From Rubrivivax sp. SCN 71-131 (GTDB lineage Bacteria > Pseudomonadota > Gammaproteobacteria > Burkholderiales > Burkholderiaceae_C), in assembly GCA_001724995.1 (NCBI GenBank), contig MEFD01000043.1, positions 1 through 64,000 of the forward strand: a DNA stretch of 64,000 bases, in the 5' to 3' direction. Both the position numbers and the translations under genes were made by a program. Under the pieces are notes generated by a model. It was given only the letters and a program-made list of their open reading frames with translations. It was not told the origin of the DNA and searched no databases. This document shows positions 43,864-52,425 of the stretch, one piece after another (within the stretch, counting starts at the first letter, position 1; the number at the start of each line of letters is the position of its first letter).

Positions 43864-44706
43864 CTACGCGGCGCCGGTGAGGGGAAATCGGGTTCTGTCG
43901 ATCGGGCGCTGGCCCCCGATGGCTTGCCGTAGTCGTTGACAGTGTGTACGCAGCAGCGCCTCGATGCGTTCGCGTGAGTCGGCAAAGCGCGGCGTGGGCA
44001 CGGGTACGGAGACCGCGGCCAGTTCGCCGCCCGGCAGTTGCAGCGCCGCCGCGAGCGCGCAGATGCCGATCGAGTTCTCCTCTTCGTCGGTGCCCAGCTG
44101 CGTGCGGCGCACCTCGTCCAGCGCACGCTCGAGCACGCTCCAGGAGGTGATCGTGCGCTGGGTGTAGCGCGTCAGGCGCAGGCGCGGACGCAGGTTGCTC
44201 AGCGTTGTCGGGCTCATCGCAGCGAGCATGGCTTTGCCGGGTGCGGTGGAGTGCAACGGGAAGGAGACGCCGATCGCCGATTCGGCGCGCAGCCGGTGCA
44301 CCCCTGCGACCTGGTCGAGGAACACCAGCTTGTCGCCGTCCAGCAGCGAGAGATCGACCGTCTCGCCGCATTCACGCGAGATCTCCTGCATCGTCGGGCG
44401 CGCGAGCTCCGCGATCTCGAAGCGCGTGGCCTTGGCCAGTGCGAGCAGCGCGGGGCCCAGGCGCACGCCGCGCGTGGGCGAGGCCGCGATCACCAGATTC
44501 TCGAGGTCCAGCGCATCGACGATGCGCTGGACCGTCGAACGCGGCAGCGACAGCAGCCTGGCCAACTCGCCCAGGCTCAAGCCGTCGGGGTTGTCGCGCA
44601 GTGCGCGCAGCACGGCGGCGGCGCGCGCGATCACCTGCACGCCCGACTTGGCAGCGTTCACGGCGGCCGCTTCGGCGGCTTCGGGTTCGGTCCTTGCGGC
44701 GCTCAC
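43864..44706 (-). CDS. IclR-family transcriptional regulator
   Basis: A 280-residue IclR regulator with the winged helix (VIARAAAVLRALRDN, LSLGELARLLSLPRSTVQRIVDALD) and the C-terminal effector domain (STAPGKAMLAAMSP). The GTG start at 44706 is supported by GAAGGA about 9 bases upstream; an in-frame ATG at 44805 would run through the divergent promoter. It is divergent from the 44.9-58.8 kb catabolic operon and almost certainly controls it through the palindrome at 44813-44844. Confidence 0.9.
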   Translation of the reverse strand: MSAARTEPEAAEAAAVNAAKSGVQVIARAAAVLRALRDNPDGLSLGELARLLSLPRSTVQRIVDALDLENLVIAASPTRGVRLGPALLALAKATRFEIAELARPTMQEISRECGETVDLSLLDGDKLVFLDQVAGVHRLRAESAIGVSFPLHSTAPGKAMLAAMSPTTLSNLRPRLRLTRYTQRTITSWSVLERALDEVRRTQLGTDEEENSIGICALAAALQLPGGELAAVSVPVPTPRFADSRERIEALLRTHCQRLRQAIGGQRPIDRTRFPLTGAA

Positions 44707-44812
44707 TTCGTGGGGTCCTTCGTCCTGGATCCGCGCAGTGTGCCAGTCACCAAAATGCGGGTTTACCCGGATGGCACGATGCGATCCGCTAAAGCACATT
44801 CCCATCTACGAA

Positions 44813-44844
44813 CCGGATTACAGTACATATGTATCGTAATTCGG
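44813..44844. promoter_or_regulatory. 32-bp palindrome, candidate IclR operator
   Basis: An extended dyad centred on TACATATGTA (44824-44833). The outer arms CCG-ATTAC and GTAAT-CGG match on both sides, with mismatches only at the fourth base from each end and at a two-base step on each side of the core. A partial repeat GGTACATACG follows at 44843. It lies 35-66 bases upstream of the cyclase ATG, in the only AT-rich stretch of the divergent region. Confidence 0.65.
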
Positions 44845-44878
44845 TACATACGACCAAACCGACGATAGGAGTACACGC

Positions 44879-45721
44879 ATGACCGTCACGATCCGGGGCG
44901 TTCCCTTCCAGGAGAACCTCAACAACGACATGGGACTGGAGTTCTATGACCTGAGCCATCCCTGGGGCCTGGGCCAGCCCTGCTGGCCCTACTTCGAGGA
45001 CGTGAAGATCGAGCGCCTGCACAACATGGCCAAGTCCGGCGTGCTGACGCAGCGCATCACCACCGTGATGCACTCGGGCACGCACATCGATGCGCCGGCG
45101 CACGTCGTCGAGGGCACGCCCTTCATGGACGAAGTGCCGCTGCCGCACTTCTTCGGCACCGGTGTCGTGGTCTCGATCCCGAAGAAGAAGTGGGAGGTGA
45201 TCACGGCCGCGGATCTCGAGGCTGCGAGCCCGCAGATCCGCGAGGGCGACATCGTCATCGTCAACACCGGCTGGCACAAGCACTACGCCGACAGCCGCAT
45301 GTACTACGCCTACTCGCCGGGCTTCTACAAGGAGGCCGGCGAGTGGTTCGCCGACAAGAAGGTCAAGATGATCGGCACCGACACCCAGGCGCTGGACCAT
45401 CCGCTGGGCACCGCCATCGGCCCGCATGGCCCGGGCTGGCCCAACGGCCTGCTGCCGCAGGTCAACCTCGAGTACGAGCGCGAGACCGGGCGCAAGGTGA
45501 TCGAGGACTTCCCCGAGTGGGAACCCTGCCACCAGGCGATCCTCAAGCACGGCATCTGCGGCATCGAGAACGTCGGCGGCGAGATCGACAAGGTCACCGG
45601 CATGCGCGTGACCTTCGCCGCCTTCCCCTGGCGCTGGGTCGGCGGTGACGGCTGCATCGTGCGCCTGGTGGCGATCGTGGACCGCAGCGGCAAGTTCCGC
45701 TTCGAGAACGGCAAGGGCTGA
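44879..45721 (+). CDS. Cyclase family (kynurenine formamidase-like) hydrolase
   Basis: A 280-residue metal-dependent hydrolase with the family motif HSGTHIDAPAH (about 63-73) and a downstream IVNTGWHKHY segment. It is the first gene of the IclR-controlled operon, so probably the committing step: opening a cyclic ketone, lactone or amide. It differs clearly from the cyclase-family gene at 29171. AGGAG lies 8 bases before the ATG. Confidence 0.88.
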   Translation: MTVTIRGVPFQENLNNDMGLEFYDLSHPWGLGQPCWPYFEDVKIERLHNMAKSGVLTQRITTVMHSGTHIDAPAHVVEGTPFMDEVPLPHFFGTGVVVSIPKKKWEVITAADLEAASPQIREGDIVIVNTGWHKHYADSRMYYAYSPGFYKEAGEWFADKKVKMIGTDTQALDHPLGTAIGPHGPGWPNGLLPQVNLEYERETGRKVIEDFPEWEPCHQAILKHGICGIENVGGEIDKVTGMRVTFAAFPWRWVGGDGCIVRLVAIVDRSGKFRFENGKG

Positions 45722-45726
45722 AGGCG

Positions 45727-46074
45727 ATGCATCTCACCCGCTTCGGCGAGGCGCAGCCCTACGAGGCGCCCAACCACCGCGACGTGCGCTCGCTGCGCCT
45801 GCAGGGCTTCATGCCCGGCGGGCCCGAGGGCTTCTGGGTCGGGCTCTCGCACTTCCTGCCCGGCGGCGGCGCGGGGCCCGACGCCTCGCCGCTGGAGAAG
45901 GTCTACGTCGTGCTGGCCGGTGCGATCACGGTGAAGACCGCCGGCAACGAGGTGGTGCTGGGCCCGCTCGACAGCTGCACGATCCCCGGCGGCGAGTCGC
46001 GCGAAGTCGTCAATCACGGCAACGAGGTGGCGACGATCGTCGTCGTGATGCCGTACCCGCCCGGCGCGCGCTGA
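45727..46074 (+). CDS. Small cupin-domain protein
   Basis: A 115-residue single-domain cupin. The first cupin motif is weak (SHFLPGGGAGPDASPLEKVYVVLAGA), lacking the usual His pair, and the second is LDSCTIPGGESREVVNHG with one His. Such small cupins act as dioxygenases, isomerases or regulators; metal binding is doubtful here. It starts 5 bases after the cyclase stop. Confidence 0.7.
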   Translation: MHLTRFGEAQPYEAPNHRDVRSLRLQGFMPGGPEGFWVGLSHFLPGGGAGPDASPLEKVYVVLAGAITVKTAGNEVVLGPLDSCTIPGGESREVVNHGNEVATIVVVMPYPPGAR

Positions 46075-46116
46075 AGGCGCCGTCGCCGCGATCTGCCTTC
46101 GTGGACGGTCCGAACA

Positions 46117-46184
46117 TGCTGAGCCGACGCGGGTTCCGGCGCTGGACGCGCATGCCCAAGGACATCGGCCTGCTGCCGGAGTGA
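46117..46184 (+). CDS. Short frame between cupin and dehydrogenase, possible gene remnant
   Basis: A short plus-strand frame reading MLSRRGFRRWTRMPKDIGLL plus two residues ends 2 bases before the next ATG. It has the look of a real protein C-terminus rather than random high-GC translation, and may be the tail of a deleted gene or a tiny coupled peptide. I do not recognise its family. Confidence 0.25.
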
Positions 46185-46186
46185 CG

Positions 46187-47173
46187 ATGGCGCGCGTGCT
46201 CTACATCGGTGCGCCGGAGGCGCCGGCGGCGGCGTTCGAGGCGATGGTCCGCGCCACGCCCGCGGCGCAGGAACTCGCCTGCGTCGATGGGCACGAGGCC
46301 GCGCTCGCGTACGCGGCCGGTGTCGAAGGCGCCTCAATCGAGGCCATGATCGGCCACCACTTCCAGTTCGACGACGCGCTCGTCGCGCGTGCGCCCAAGC
46401 TGCGCTGGGTGCAGTCGCTCACCACCGGCACCGACCAGATCCTGCGGCTGCGGGCGCTCGGGGAAGACGTCGTCGTCACCTCGACGCGCGGCATGCACGG
46501 CCCGCAGATGTCGGAGTTGGTGTTCCTGCACATGCTGGCGCTGGCGCGCGACTTCCCGCGCATGCAGCGCAACCAGGCTGCGGCCACCTGGGAGCGCTGG
46601 CCGCAGCCGCTGCTGTGGGGCAAGACGGTCGTCATCGTCGGCGTCGGCGCCATCGCCGAGGCGCTGGCGCCGCGCTGCAAGGCCTTCGGCATGACGGTCG
46701 TTGGCGTCTCGGGTGCGCCGCGCGAGATCGCTGGCTTCGACCGCGTCGTCGTTCGCGCCGAACTCGCCGACGCGGTGGCAGAGGCCGACTTCGTCGTGCT
46801 GATCGTTCCGCTGGCCGCCGATACCGAGAACCTGGTCGACGCCCGCGTCATCGGCGCGATGAAGCCCGGCGCCTACCTGATCAACGCCGCGCGCGGCGGC
46901 GTGCTCGACGAGGACGCGCTGCTCGCCGCGCTGCGGCAGCGGCGCATCGCCGGCGCCGGCCTGGACGTTTTCCGCCAGCAGCCGCTGCCGGCGGACAGCC
47001 CCTGGTGGCACGAACCGGGCGTGATCGTCACGCCGCTGGTCGGCGGCATGAGCGACATCTACCTGCAGCAGGCGTTCCCGATCGTCGACGCCAACCTGCG
47101 CCTGTTCCTCGCGGGCCGGGTGGGCGAGCTGCACAACGCCGTCGCACGGCCCCGGCACACAGCCACGACATGA
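46187..47173 (+). CDS. D-2-hydroxyacid dehydrogenase family protein with altered active site
   Basis: A 328-residue protein with the 2-hydroxyacid dehydrogenase fold. The NAD site is VVIVGVGAIAEALAPRCKAFG, and the catalytic Arg is in INAARGGVLDEDALL. The usual Glu of D-V-F-x-x-E-P reads DVFRQQP, and the His of T-P-H reads VTPLVGG, so two of the three catalytic residues are replaced. It may bind but not oxidise a hydroxyacid, or do another reaction. ATG 46187 with GGAG upstream is preferred to the GTG at 46181. ATGA overlap with the next gene. Confidence 0.8.
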   Translation: MARVLYIGAPEAPAAAFEAMVRATPAAQELACVDGHEAALAYAAGVEGASIEAMIGHHFQFDDALVARAPKLRWVQSLTTGTDQILRLRALGEDVVVTSTRGMHGPQMSELVFLHMLALARDFPRMQRNQAAATWERWPQPLLWGKTVVIVGVGAIAEALAPRCKAFGMTVVGVSGAPREIAGFDRVVVRAELADAVAEADFVVLIVPLAADTENLVDARVIGAMKPGAYLINAARGGVLDEDALLAALRQRRIAGAGLDVFRQQPLPADSPWWHEPGVIVTPLVGGMSDIYLQQAFPIVDANLRLFLAGRVGELHNAVARPRHTATT

Positions 47174-48360
47174 ACGCGAACCCGAGAATCTGCAACGCGC
47201 TCTCGCCGCAGGAGATGCAGCGCCGCTGGGATGCCGCGCGCACGGCGATGCGCACGCGCGGCGTCGACGCGCTGGTGGTGCAGAACTCGAGCGACTGGGT
47301 CGGCGGCCACATCCGCTGGTTCACCAACCAGCCCGCGACCAACGGCTATCCGGCGACCGCGATCTTCCCCGTCGACGGCGGCCTGTCGCTGATCGAGCAG
47401 GGCGCCTTCGATCAGGTGCGCGAGACCCCCGGGAGCGCGGACGGCATCGCGCGCCGCCTGACGACGCCGAGCTACCCGTCGGTGCACTACACCGCAGCCT
47501 ACGACGCCGAGCTCGCGCTCGCCGAGCTGCGGCGCCTGGGCGTGCGCCGAGCTGCGGCGGTCGCTCCCGCGGGTTGGTACCACGGCTTCGGCATGAGCCT
47601 GCGCGACGGGCTGCAGCGGGCCGGGGTCGAGCTCGTCGACCTCACCGACGCCATCGATGCCATCAAGGCGGTCAAGAGCGCCGAGGAGCAGGCCTTGATC
47701 CGCGAGGTCGCGGCGATGCAGGACGAGGTGATGGCGCGCGTCGCCGCCTACATCCGCCCCGGGCTGCGCGACTTCGAGATCGCCGCCTACGCGCAGTATC
47801 AGGGGCAGCTGCTGGGCAGCGAGCAGGGCATCTTCCTCTCGTCCTCGGCGCCGCCCGGGCAGGCGGCGAGCTTCCGGCCGCGTTCGCTGCAGGGGCGCAC
47901 GCTGCAGGCCGGCGACATGTTCTCGCTGCTGGTCGAGAACAACGGCGCCGGCGGCTTCTACGCCGAGATCTCGCGCCTCTTCGTGCTCGGCCGCGCCGAC
48001 GCCGAGCTGCGCGAGGTGCATGCGCGCGTGCTCGAGGCCCAGCGCGCGGCATTGGCGCTGCTGCAGCCGGGAACGCCGTGCAAGGAGGTCTTCGAGCGCC
48101 ACAACGCCTGGCTGCGCGCGCACGGCATGGCCGAGGAACGCAGGCTCTCCATCCACGGCATGGGCCACGACATGGTCGAGCGGCCGCTGGTGCGCGGCGA
48201 CGAGACGATGCGCATCGAGCGCGACATGGCCATCGTCGTCCACCCCGGCGTGCTGGACGAACGGATGTTCGTCCACAACACCGACCTGTACCTGATCGCG
48301 GCGGACGGGCCCGGCGAATGCCTGCACCGCACGCCCAAGCAAATCGTCGAAATCGCATGA
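47170..48360 (+). CDS. M24-fold (creatinase/aminopeptidase-like) protein without the standard metal ligands
   Basis: A 396-residue 'pita-bread' fold protein with an N-terminal creatinase domain (about 15-165) and a C-terminal M24 domain. Where metallopeptidases have Asp, Asp, His, Glu, Glu, this protein shows ENN (256-258), YAEIS (Glu 266), IHGMGHD (His 329), VHPG (His 358) and VHNTD (Asn 370), so the dinuclear metal site is probably not formed. Metal-free creatinase in the same superfamily hydrolyses a small amidine, so a non-peptidase C-N hydrolase role is plausible. Confidence 0.78.
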   Translation: MNANPRICNALSPQEMQRRWDAARTAMRTRGVDALVVQNSSDWVGGHIRWFTNQPATNGYPATAIFPVDGGLSLIEQGAFDQVRETPGSADGIARRLTTPSYPSVHYTAAYDAELALAELRRLGVRRAAAVAPAGWYHGFGMSLRDGLQRAGVELVDLTDAIDAIKAVKSAEEQALIREVAAMQDEVMARVAAYIRPGLRDFEIAAYAQYQGQLLGSEQGIFLSSSAPPGQAASFRPRSLQGRTLQAGDMFSLLVENNGAGGFYAEISRLFVLGRADAELREVHARVLEAQRAALALLQPGTPCKEVFERHNAWLRAHGMAEERRLSIHGMGHDMVERPLVRGDETMRIERDMAIVVHPGVLDERMFVHNTDLYLIAADGPGECLHRTPKQIVEIA

Positions 48361-48376
48361 GGAAAGAGGCATCCCG

Positions 48377-49186
48377 ATGAGCAAGACCGAGAACTGGCTG
48401 GCCGACCCGCTGTCGCTGTTCGACGTGCGCGGCAAGGTCGCCGTCGTCACCGGCGCGTCCGGCGCCTTCGGCAGCCTGGCGGCCAAGGTGCTGGCCGGTG
48501 CCGGCGCACGCCTGGTGCTGGCCGCCGGCAACGAAAGCGCGATGGCGGAGACGGCCCAAGCCTGCCGCGCCCTGGGGGCGCCGGTGCAGACCGTGGCACG
48601 CCGTCCCGCGACCGAGACCGACTGCGACGCCATCCTCGACGTCGCGCTGCTGGCCTACGACGCGCTCGATATCCTGGTCGTCGGCTCCGGCCTCAACGAC
48701 CCGTGCCCGATCACCGAGCAGTCGCTCGAACGCTTCGAGGCCGTGATGGACGGCAACCTGACCAGCGCCTGGCTGCTCTGCCGCGCCTTCGGCGCGCGCG
48801 TCATCCCGCGCGGCACCAAGGCCAAGGTGGTGCTGGTGTCGTCTGCGCGCGGCAAGCTCGGGCACCCGGCGGGCTACTCGGCCTACTGCGCGAGCAAGGC
48901 CGCGACCGACGGCCTGACGCGCGCGCTCGGCTGCGAGTGGGGCAAGTACGGCATCACCGTCAACGCGATCGCGCCCACGGTCTTTCGCTCGCCGCTCACG
49001 GCGTGGATGTTCGAGGACAACGAGAAGGCCAACGCGGTGCGCGCCGGCTTCCTCTCGCGCGTGCCGCTGGGGCGCCTGGGCGAGCCCGAAGACCTGGCCG
49101 GACCGCTGCTCTTCCTGTGCTCGCGCGCGAGCGACTTCCACACCGGCCACACCGTCTACGCGGACGGCGGCTACACGGCGGGCTGA
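48377..49186 (+). CDS. Short-chain dehydrogenase/reductase
   Basis: A 269-residue classical SDR with TGASGAFGS as the nucleotide motif, Ser in LVSSARG, and an intact YCASK (Tyr and Lys). The C-terminus ends YADGGYTAG. It probably oxidises or reduces a hydroxy/keto intermediate of the operon's pathway. It begins 16 bases after the M24 gene with GGAAAGAGG upstream. Confidence 0.88.
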   Translation: MSKTENWLADPLSLFDVRGKVAVVTGASGAFGSLAAKVLAGAGARLVLAAGNESAMAETAQACRALGAPVQTVARRPATETDCDAILDVALLAYDALDILVVGSGLNDPCPITEQSLERFEAVMDGNLTSAWLLCRAFGARVIPRGTKAKVVLVSSARGKLGHPAGYSAYCASKAATDGLTRALGCEWGKYGITVNAIAPTVFRSPLTAWMFEDNEKANAVRAGFLSRVPLGRLGEPEDLAGPLLFLCSRASDFHTGHTVYADGGYTAG

Positions 49187-49190
49187 GGCG

Positions 49191-50192
49191 ATGGGAAGCG
49201 AGTTCGCGGGCCGAGCGCCGGGCCGCTCCCAAGCCGGCCCGCATCCCCTCGGGGGATCGGCCGACGTAGCCGTCGGACGAGGGGCCGACAGGATCGCGGT
49301 CATCGGCGCCGGGCTGATGGGGCACGGCATCGCGCAGGTGTTCGCGCTCGCGGGCCATGCCGTGCGCGTGCACGACGTGGCGGCCGACGCGCTCGCCTCG
49401 CTGCGCGAGCGCGTCGCGCGCAACCTGCGCGAACTCGGGCAGGACGCGGCGGCGGCCGCGCGCGTGCAGCCCTGCGCCGACCTCGCCGAAGCCGTGCGCG
49501 ACGCCGACGTCGTCTTCGAGGCCGGCCCCGAGAACCTGGCGTGGAAGCAGGAGCTGTTCGCGCGCCTGGAAGCGCTGGCGCCGGCCCACGCCACGCTGGC
49601 CAGCAATACCTCGGTGATCCCGATCACCGACATCATGGCGACCGTGAGCAGCGGCGCGCGGGCCCTGGGCACGCACTGGTGGAACCCGCCCTACCTGGTG
49701 CCGCTGGTCGAGGTGATCAAGACGCCCCGCACCGACGCCGCCGTCGCGCAGGCCATGTTCGAGCTGCTCGCGCGCGTGGGCAAGACGCCGGCGATGGTCG
49801 AGAAGGACGTTCCCGGCTTCATCGGCAACCGGCTGCAGCACGCGCTCTGGCGCGAGGCGATCGCGCTCGTCGCTGCCGGCGTCTGCGACGCGCGCACGGT
49901 CGACACGGTGGTCAAGGCGAGCTTCGGCCGCCGGCTGCCGGTGCTCGGGCCGCTGGAGAACGCCGATCTCGTCGGCACCGACCTGACGCTGGCGATCCAC
50001 CGCACGGTGCTGCCGGCGATCGACGCCACGCCGGGGCCGTCTCCCTACCTCGAGCAGCTCGTCGCGCAGGGCCGCCTCGGGATGAAGAGCGGCGAGGGCT
50101 TTCGCACCTGGACCGCCGATGAGCAAGCCGCGCTGCGCGCACGCGTGCAGGCGCACCTGAAGGCAATGAACGCGGCCGACGCGGCCGCTTGA
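49191..50192 (+). CDS. 3-hydroxyacyl-CoA dehydrogenase family protein with a repeat-derived N-terminus
   Basis: A 333-residue NAD-dependent dehydrogenase. The NAD motif RIAVIGAGLMGHGIAQVF begins only at residue 35. Catalytic elements follow: Ser-Asn in ASNTSVIP, His in GTHWWNPP, LVEVIKT and EKDVPGFIGNRL. Residues 2-34 are encoded by a palindromic extragenic-type repeat (49210-49290) fused in frame, and no alternative start lies downstream before the NAD motif. It likely oxidises a 3-hydroxyacyl-CoA or a related hydroxyacid. Confidence 0.87.
   Translation: MGSEFAGRAPGRSQAGPHPLGGSADVAVGRGADRIAVIGAGLMGHGIAQVFALAGHAVRVHDVAADALASLRERVARNLRELGQDAAAAARVQPCADLAEAVRDADVVFEAGPENLAWKQELFARLEALAPAHATLASNTSVIPITDIMATVSSGARALGTHWWNPPYLVPLVEVIKTPRTDAAVAQAMFELLARVGKTPAMVEKDVPGFIGNRLQHALWREAIALVAAGVCDARTVDTVVKASFGRRLPVLGPLENADLVGTDLTLAIHRTVLPAIDATPGPSPYLEQLVAQGRLGMKSGEGFRTWTADEQAALRARVQAHLKAMNAADAAA
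49210..49290 (+). repeat. REP-like GC-rich repeat captured inside a coding region
   Basis: GGGCCGCTCCCAAGCCGGCC is followed by CATCCCCTCGGGGGATCGGC and CCGACGTAGCCGTCGGACGA, giving nested dyads (CCCCTCGGGGG, CCGACGTAGCCGTCGG). From memory this resembles extragenic palindromic repeats common in Burkholderiales. It covers the 5' part of the hydroxyacyl-CoA dehydrogenase gene and is translated in frame. Confidence 0.55.
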
Positions 50193-50211
50193 GATCGAAG
50201 GACGAAACGAC

Positions 50212-51150
50212 ATGGCCAAGCGAGCCGACAAGGTGATCATCACCTGCGCCGTCACCGGCGCGATTCATACGCCGACCATGAGCGAGTACCTGCCGCTCAC
50301 GCCGGCGCAGATCGCCGGGCAGGCGATCGACGCCGCCAAGGCGGGCGCGGCGATCCTGCACCTGCACGCGCGCAATCCGGAAGACGGGCGCCCGAGCGCG
50401 GACCCGGACGTGTTCGCCGAATTCCTCGGCCCCATCAAGGCCGCCACCGATGCGGTCATCAACATCACCTCCGGCGGCTCGACCAAGATGACGCTGGCCG
50501 AGCGCCTGGCACCGCCGCTGCGCTTCAAGCCGGAGATGGCTTCGCTCAACATGGGCTCGATGAACTTCTCGATCCACCCCGCGGCGGCGAAGATCAAGAA
50601 CTGGAAGTACGACTGGGAGCAGGCCTACGTCGAGGGCACGGAGGACATCATCTTCCGCAACACCTTCCGCGACATCCGCCACATCCTGAAGGACCTGGGC
50701 GAAGGCTGCGGCACGCGCTTCGAGTTCGAGTGCTACGACGTCGGCCACCTCTACAACCTGGCGCACTTCGTCGACGCCGGCCTGGTGAAGCCGCCCTTCT
50801 TCATCCAGACGATCTTCGGCATCCTCGGCGGCATCGGTCCCGATCCGCAGAACGTCACGTTCATGCGCGACACGGCCAATCGCCTCTTCGGCGACAGCTA
50901 CCGCTGGTCGGTCCTGGCCGCGGGCCGCCACCAGATGCCGCTGCTGACGCACGCCGCCGTGATGGGCGCCAACGTGCGCGTGGGCCTCGAGGACAGCCTC
51001 TACCTCGGCCGCGGCCAGATGGCCACCAGCAACGCCGCGCAGGTGCAGAAGATCCGCCGCATCCTCGAAGAACTGGGCCTCGAGATCGCGACCCCCGACG
51101 AGGCGCGCGCGATGCTGGCGCTCAAGGGCGGCGCGAACGTGGCGTTCTGA
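50212..51150 (+). CDS. BKACE (3-keto-5-aminohexanoate cleavage, DUF849) family protein
   Basis: A 312-residue TIM-barrel beta-keto acid cleavage enzyme that condenses a beta-keto acid with acetyl-CoA to give acetoacetate and a new acyl-CoA. The zinc motif HLHARNPEDGRPS (about 46-58) is typical, as are NITSGG, FECYDVGHL, and the late GANVRVGLEDSLYLGRGQ. A beta-keto acid produced by the preceding dehydrogenases is the likely substrate. It starts 19 bases after the preceding stop. Confidence 0.93.
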   Translation: MAKRADKVIITCAVTGAIHTPTMSEYLPLTPAQIAGQAIDAAKAGAAILHLHARNPEDGRPSADPDVFAEFLGPIKAATDAVINITSGGSTKMTLAERLAPPLRFKPEMASLNMGSMNFSIHPAAAKIKNWKYDWEQAYVEGTEDIIFRNTFRDIRHILKDLGEGCGTRFEFECYDVGHLYNLAHFVDAGLVKPPFFIQTIFGILGGIGPDPQNVTFMRDTANRLFGDSYRWSVLAAGRHQMPLLTHAAVMGANVRVGLEDSLYLGRGQMATSNAAQVQKIRRILEELGLEIATPDEARAMLALKGGANVAF

Positions 51151-51188
51151 GCACCCCGTTTTATTCGCACGACGACACGGAGGCTGAA

Positions 51189-52388
51189 ATGCCGATCGAC
51201 ATCAACCGCTGGGGCTGGTCCGCCGTGCTCGCCGCCGGCATCGCGTTCGCGGCCCCGGCCCTGGCTGCCGATGAAATCGTCATCGGCGCCTCGCTGCCGC
51301 TGTCGGGGCCGCTCGCGGGCTTTGGCAGCTACCAGAAGTGGGGCTACGAGACGGCGGTGAACGACCTCAACAAGGCCGGCGGCATCACGATCGATGGCAA
51401 GGCGCGGCAGGTCAGGCTGGTCATCCGCGACGACAAGACCGACCCCAACGTGGCGGCCGGCAACACCGAGACGCTGATTTCACGCGACAAGGTCGTGGCC
51501 ATGCTCGGCTCCTGCACGCCGGCGCTGGTGAACGCCGGAGCGCTGGTCGCCGAGCGGCGCAAGGTGCCCATCGTCGCAGGATGCGACCCGCTGATGGCGT
51601 TCAAGTCGGTGCGCAAATGGAACTACGCCTGGGTGCTGTTCTTCGACGAGACCGAACTCGCGACGGCGCCGTTCCGGGTGCTCGCGGACTACGGCCTGCA
51701 GACCAACCGCAAGATCGCGATCCTCGCCGACAACGGCCCCGACGGCCAGGTCGTCGGCGGACGGATCTGGCCGGCGACGGCCAAGGCGGACGGCTACGAG
51801 GTGGTGCACAGCGCCTCGTTCCCGGTCGACACGCAGCAGTTCACCGCGATGATCGGCCAGGCCAAGGCCGCCGCGGCCGAGATCGCGCTCGTCGACGCCA
51901 TTCCGCCGCAGGCGATCGCGATCCGCAAGCAGATGGCCGCGGCCGGCTACATCCCGAAGCTGCTGGTGATGGAGAAGGGCGCCGAGCCCGAGCAGTTCGC
52001 GCAGGCGCTGGGCAAGCTGGCCGACGGCGTGCTGGTGGGCGGCTACTGGGATCCGAGCTTCCCCTATCCCGGTGCGGCCGAGCTCGGCAGCCGCTTCGAG
52101 ACGCAGACGAAGCAGACGCAGAGCCAGCACATCGCCGATTCGCATGCCGCGGCGCAGGTGCTGCTGGACGCGATCGCGGCCGCCGGCTCGCTCGACCGCG
52201 AGAAGATCAACACCGCCATCGGCCGGACCGACAAGAGCTACGTCGTCGGGCCGGTGAAGTTCGATGCCGAGCACACGTCGCGCATCCCGATCACCATGAT
52301 GCAGTGGCAGTCGGGCAAGGCGGTGGTCGTGTGGCCCAAGGACCGCGCCAACGGCAAGTTGCTGTTCCCGCTGCCGGCGGCCAACTGA
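51189..52388 (+). CDS. Branched-chain-amino-acid-type ABC transporter substrate-binding protein
   Basis: A 399-residue periplasmic binding protein with a signal peptide (SAVLAAGIAFAAPALAA) and the LivJ-type fold, starting with IVIGASLPLSGPLAGFG and YETAVNDLNKAGGI. Liv-type systems in Burkholderiales often import aromatic or carboxylic acids; this one should take up the substrate of the surrounding pathway. It opens the importer block. Confidence 0.9.
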   Translation: MPIDINRWGWSAVLAAGIAFAAPALAADEIVIGASLPLSGPLAGFGSYQKWGYETAVNDLNKAGGITIDGKARQVRLVIRDDKTDPNVAAGNTETLISRDKVVAMLGSCTPALVNAGALVAERRKVPIVAGCDPLMAFKSVRKWNYAWVLFFDETELATAPFRVLADYGLQTNRKIAILADNGPDGQVVGGRIWPATAKADGYEVVHSASFPVDTQQFTAMIGQAKAAAAEIALVDAIPPQAIAIRKQMAAAGYIPKLLVMEKGAEPEQFAQALGKLADGVLVGGYWDPSFPYPGAAELGSRFETQTKQTQSQHIADSHAAAQVLLDAIAAAGSLDREKINTAIGRTDKSYVVGPVKFDAEHTSRIPITMMQWQSGKAVVVWPKDRANGKLLFPLPAAN

Positions 52389-52425
52389 CGACACCGTCCG
52401 TCCCTCGACGCCGAGACGGCCGACG

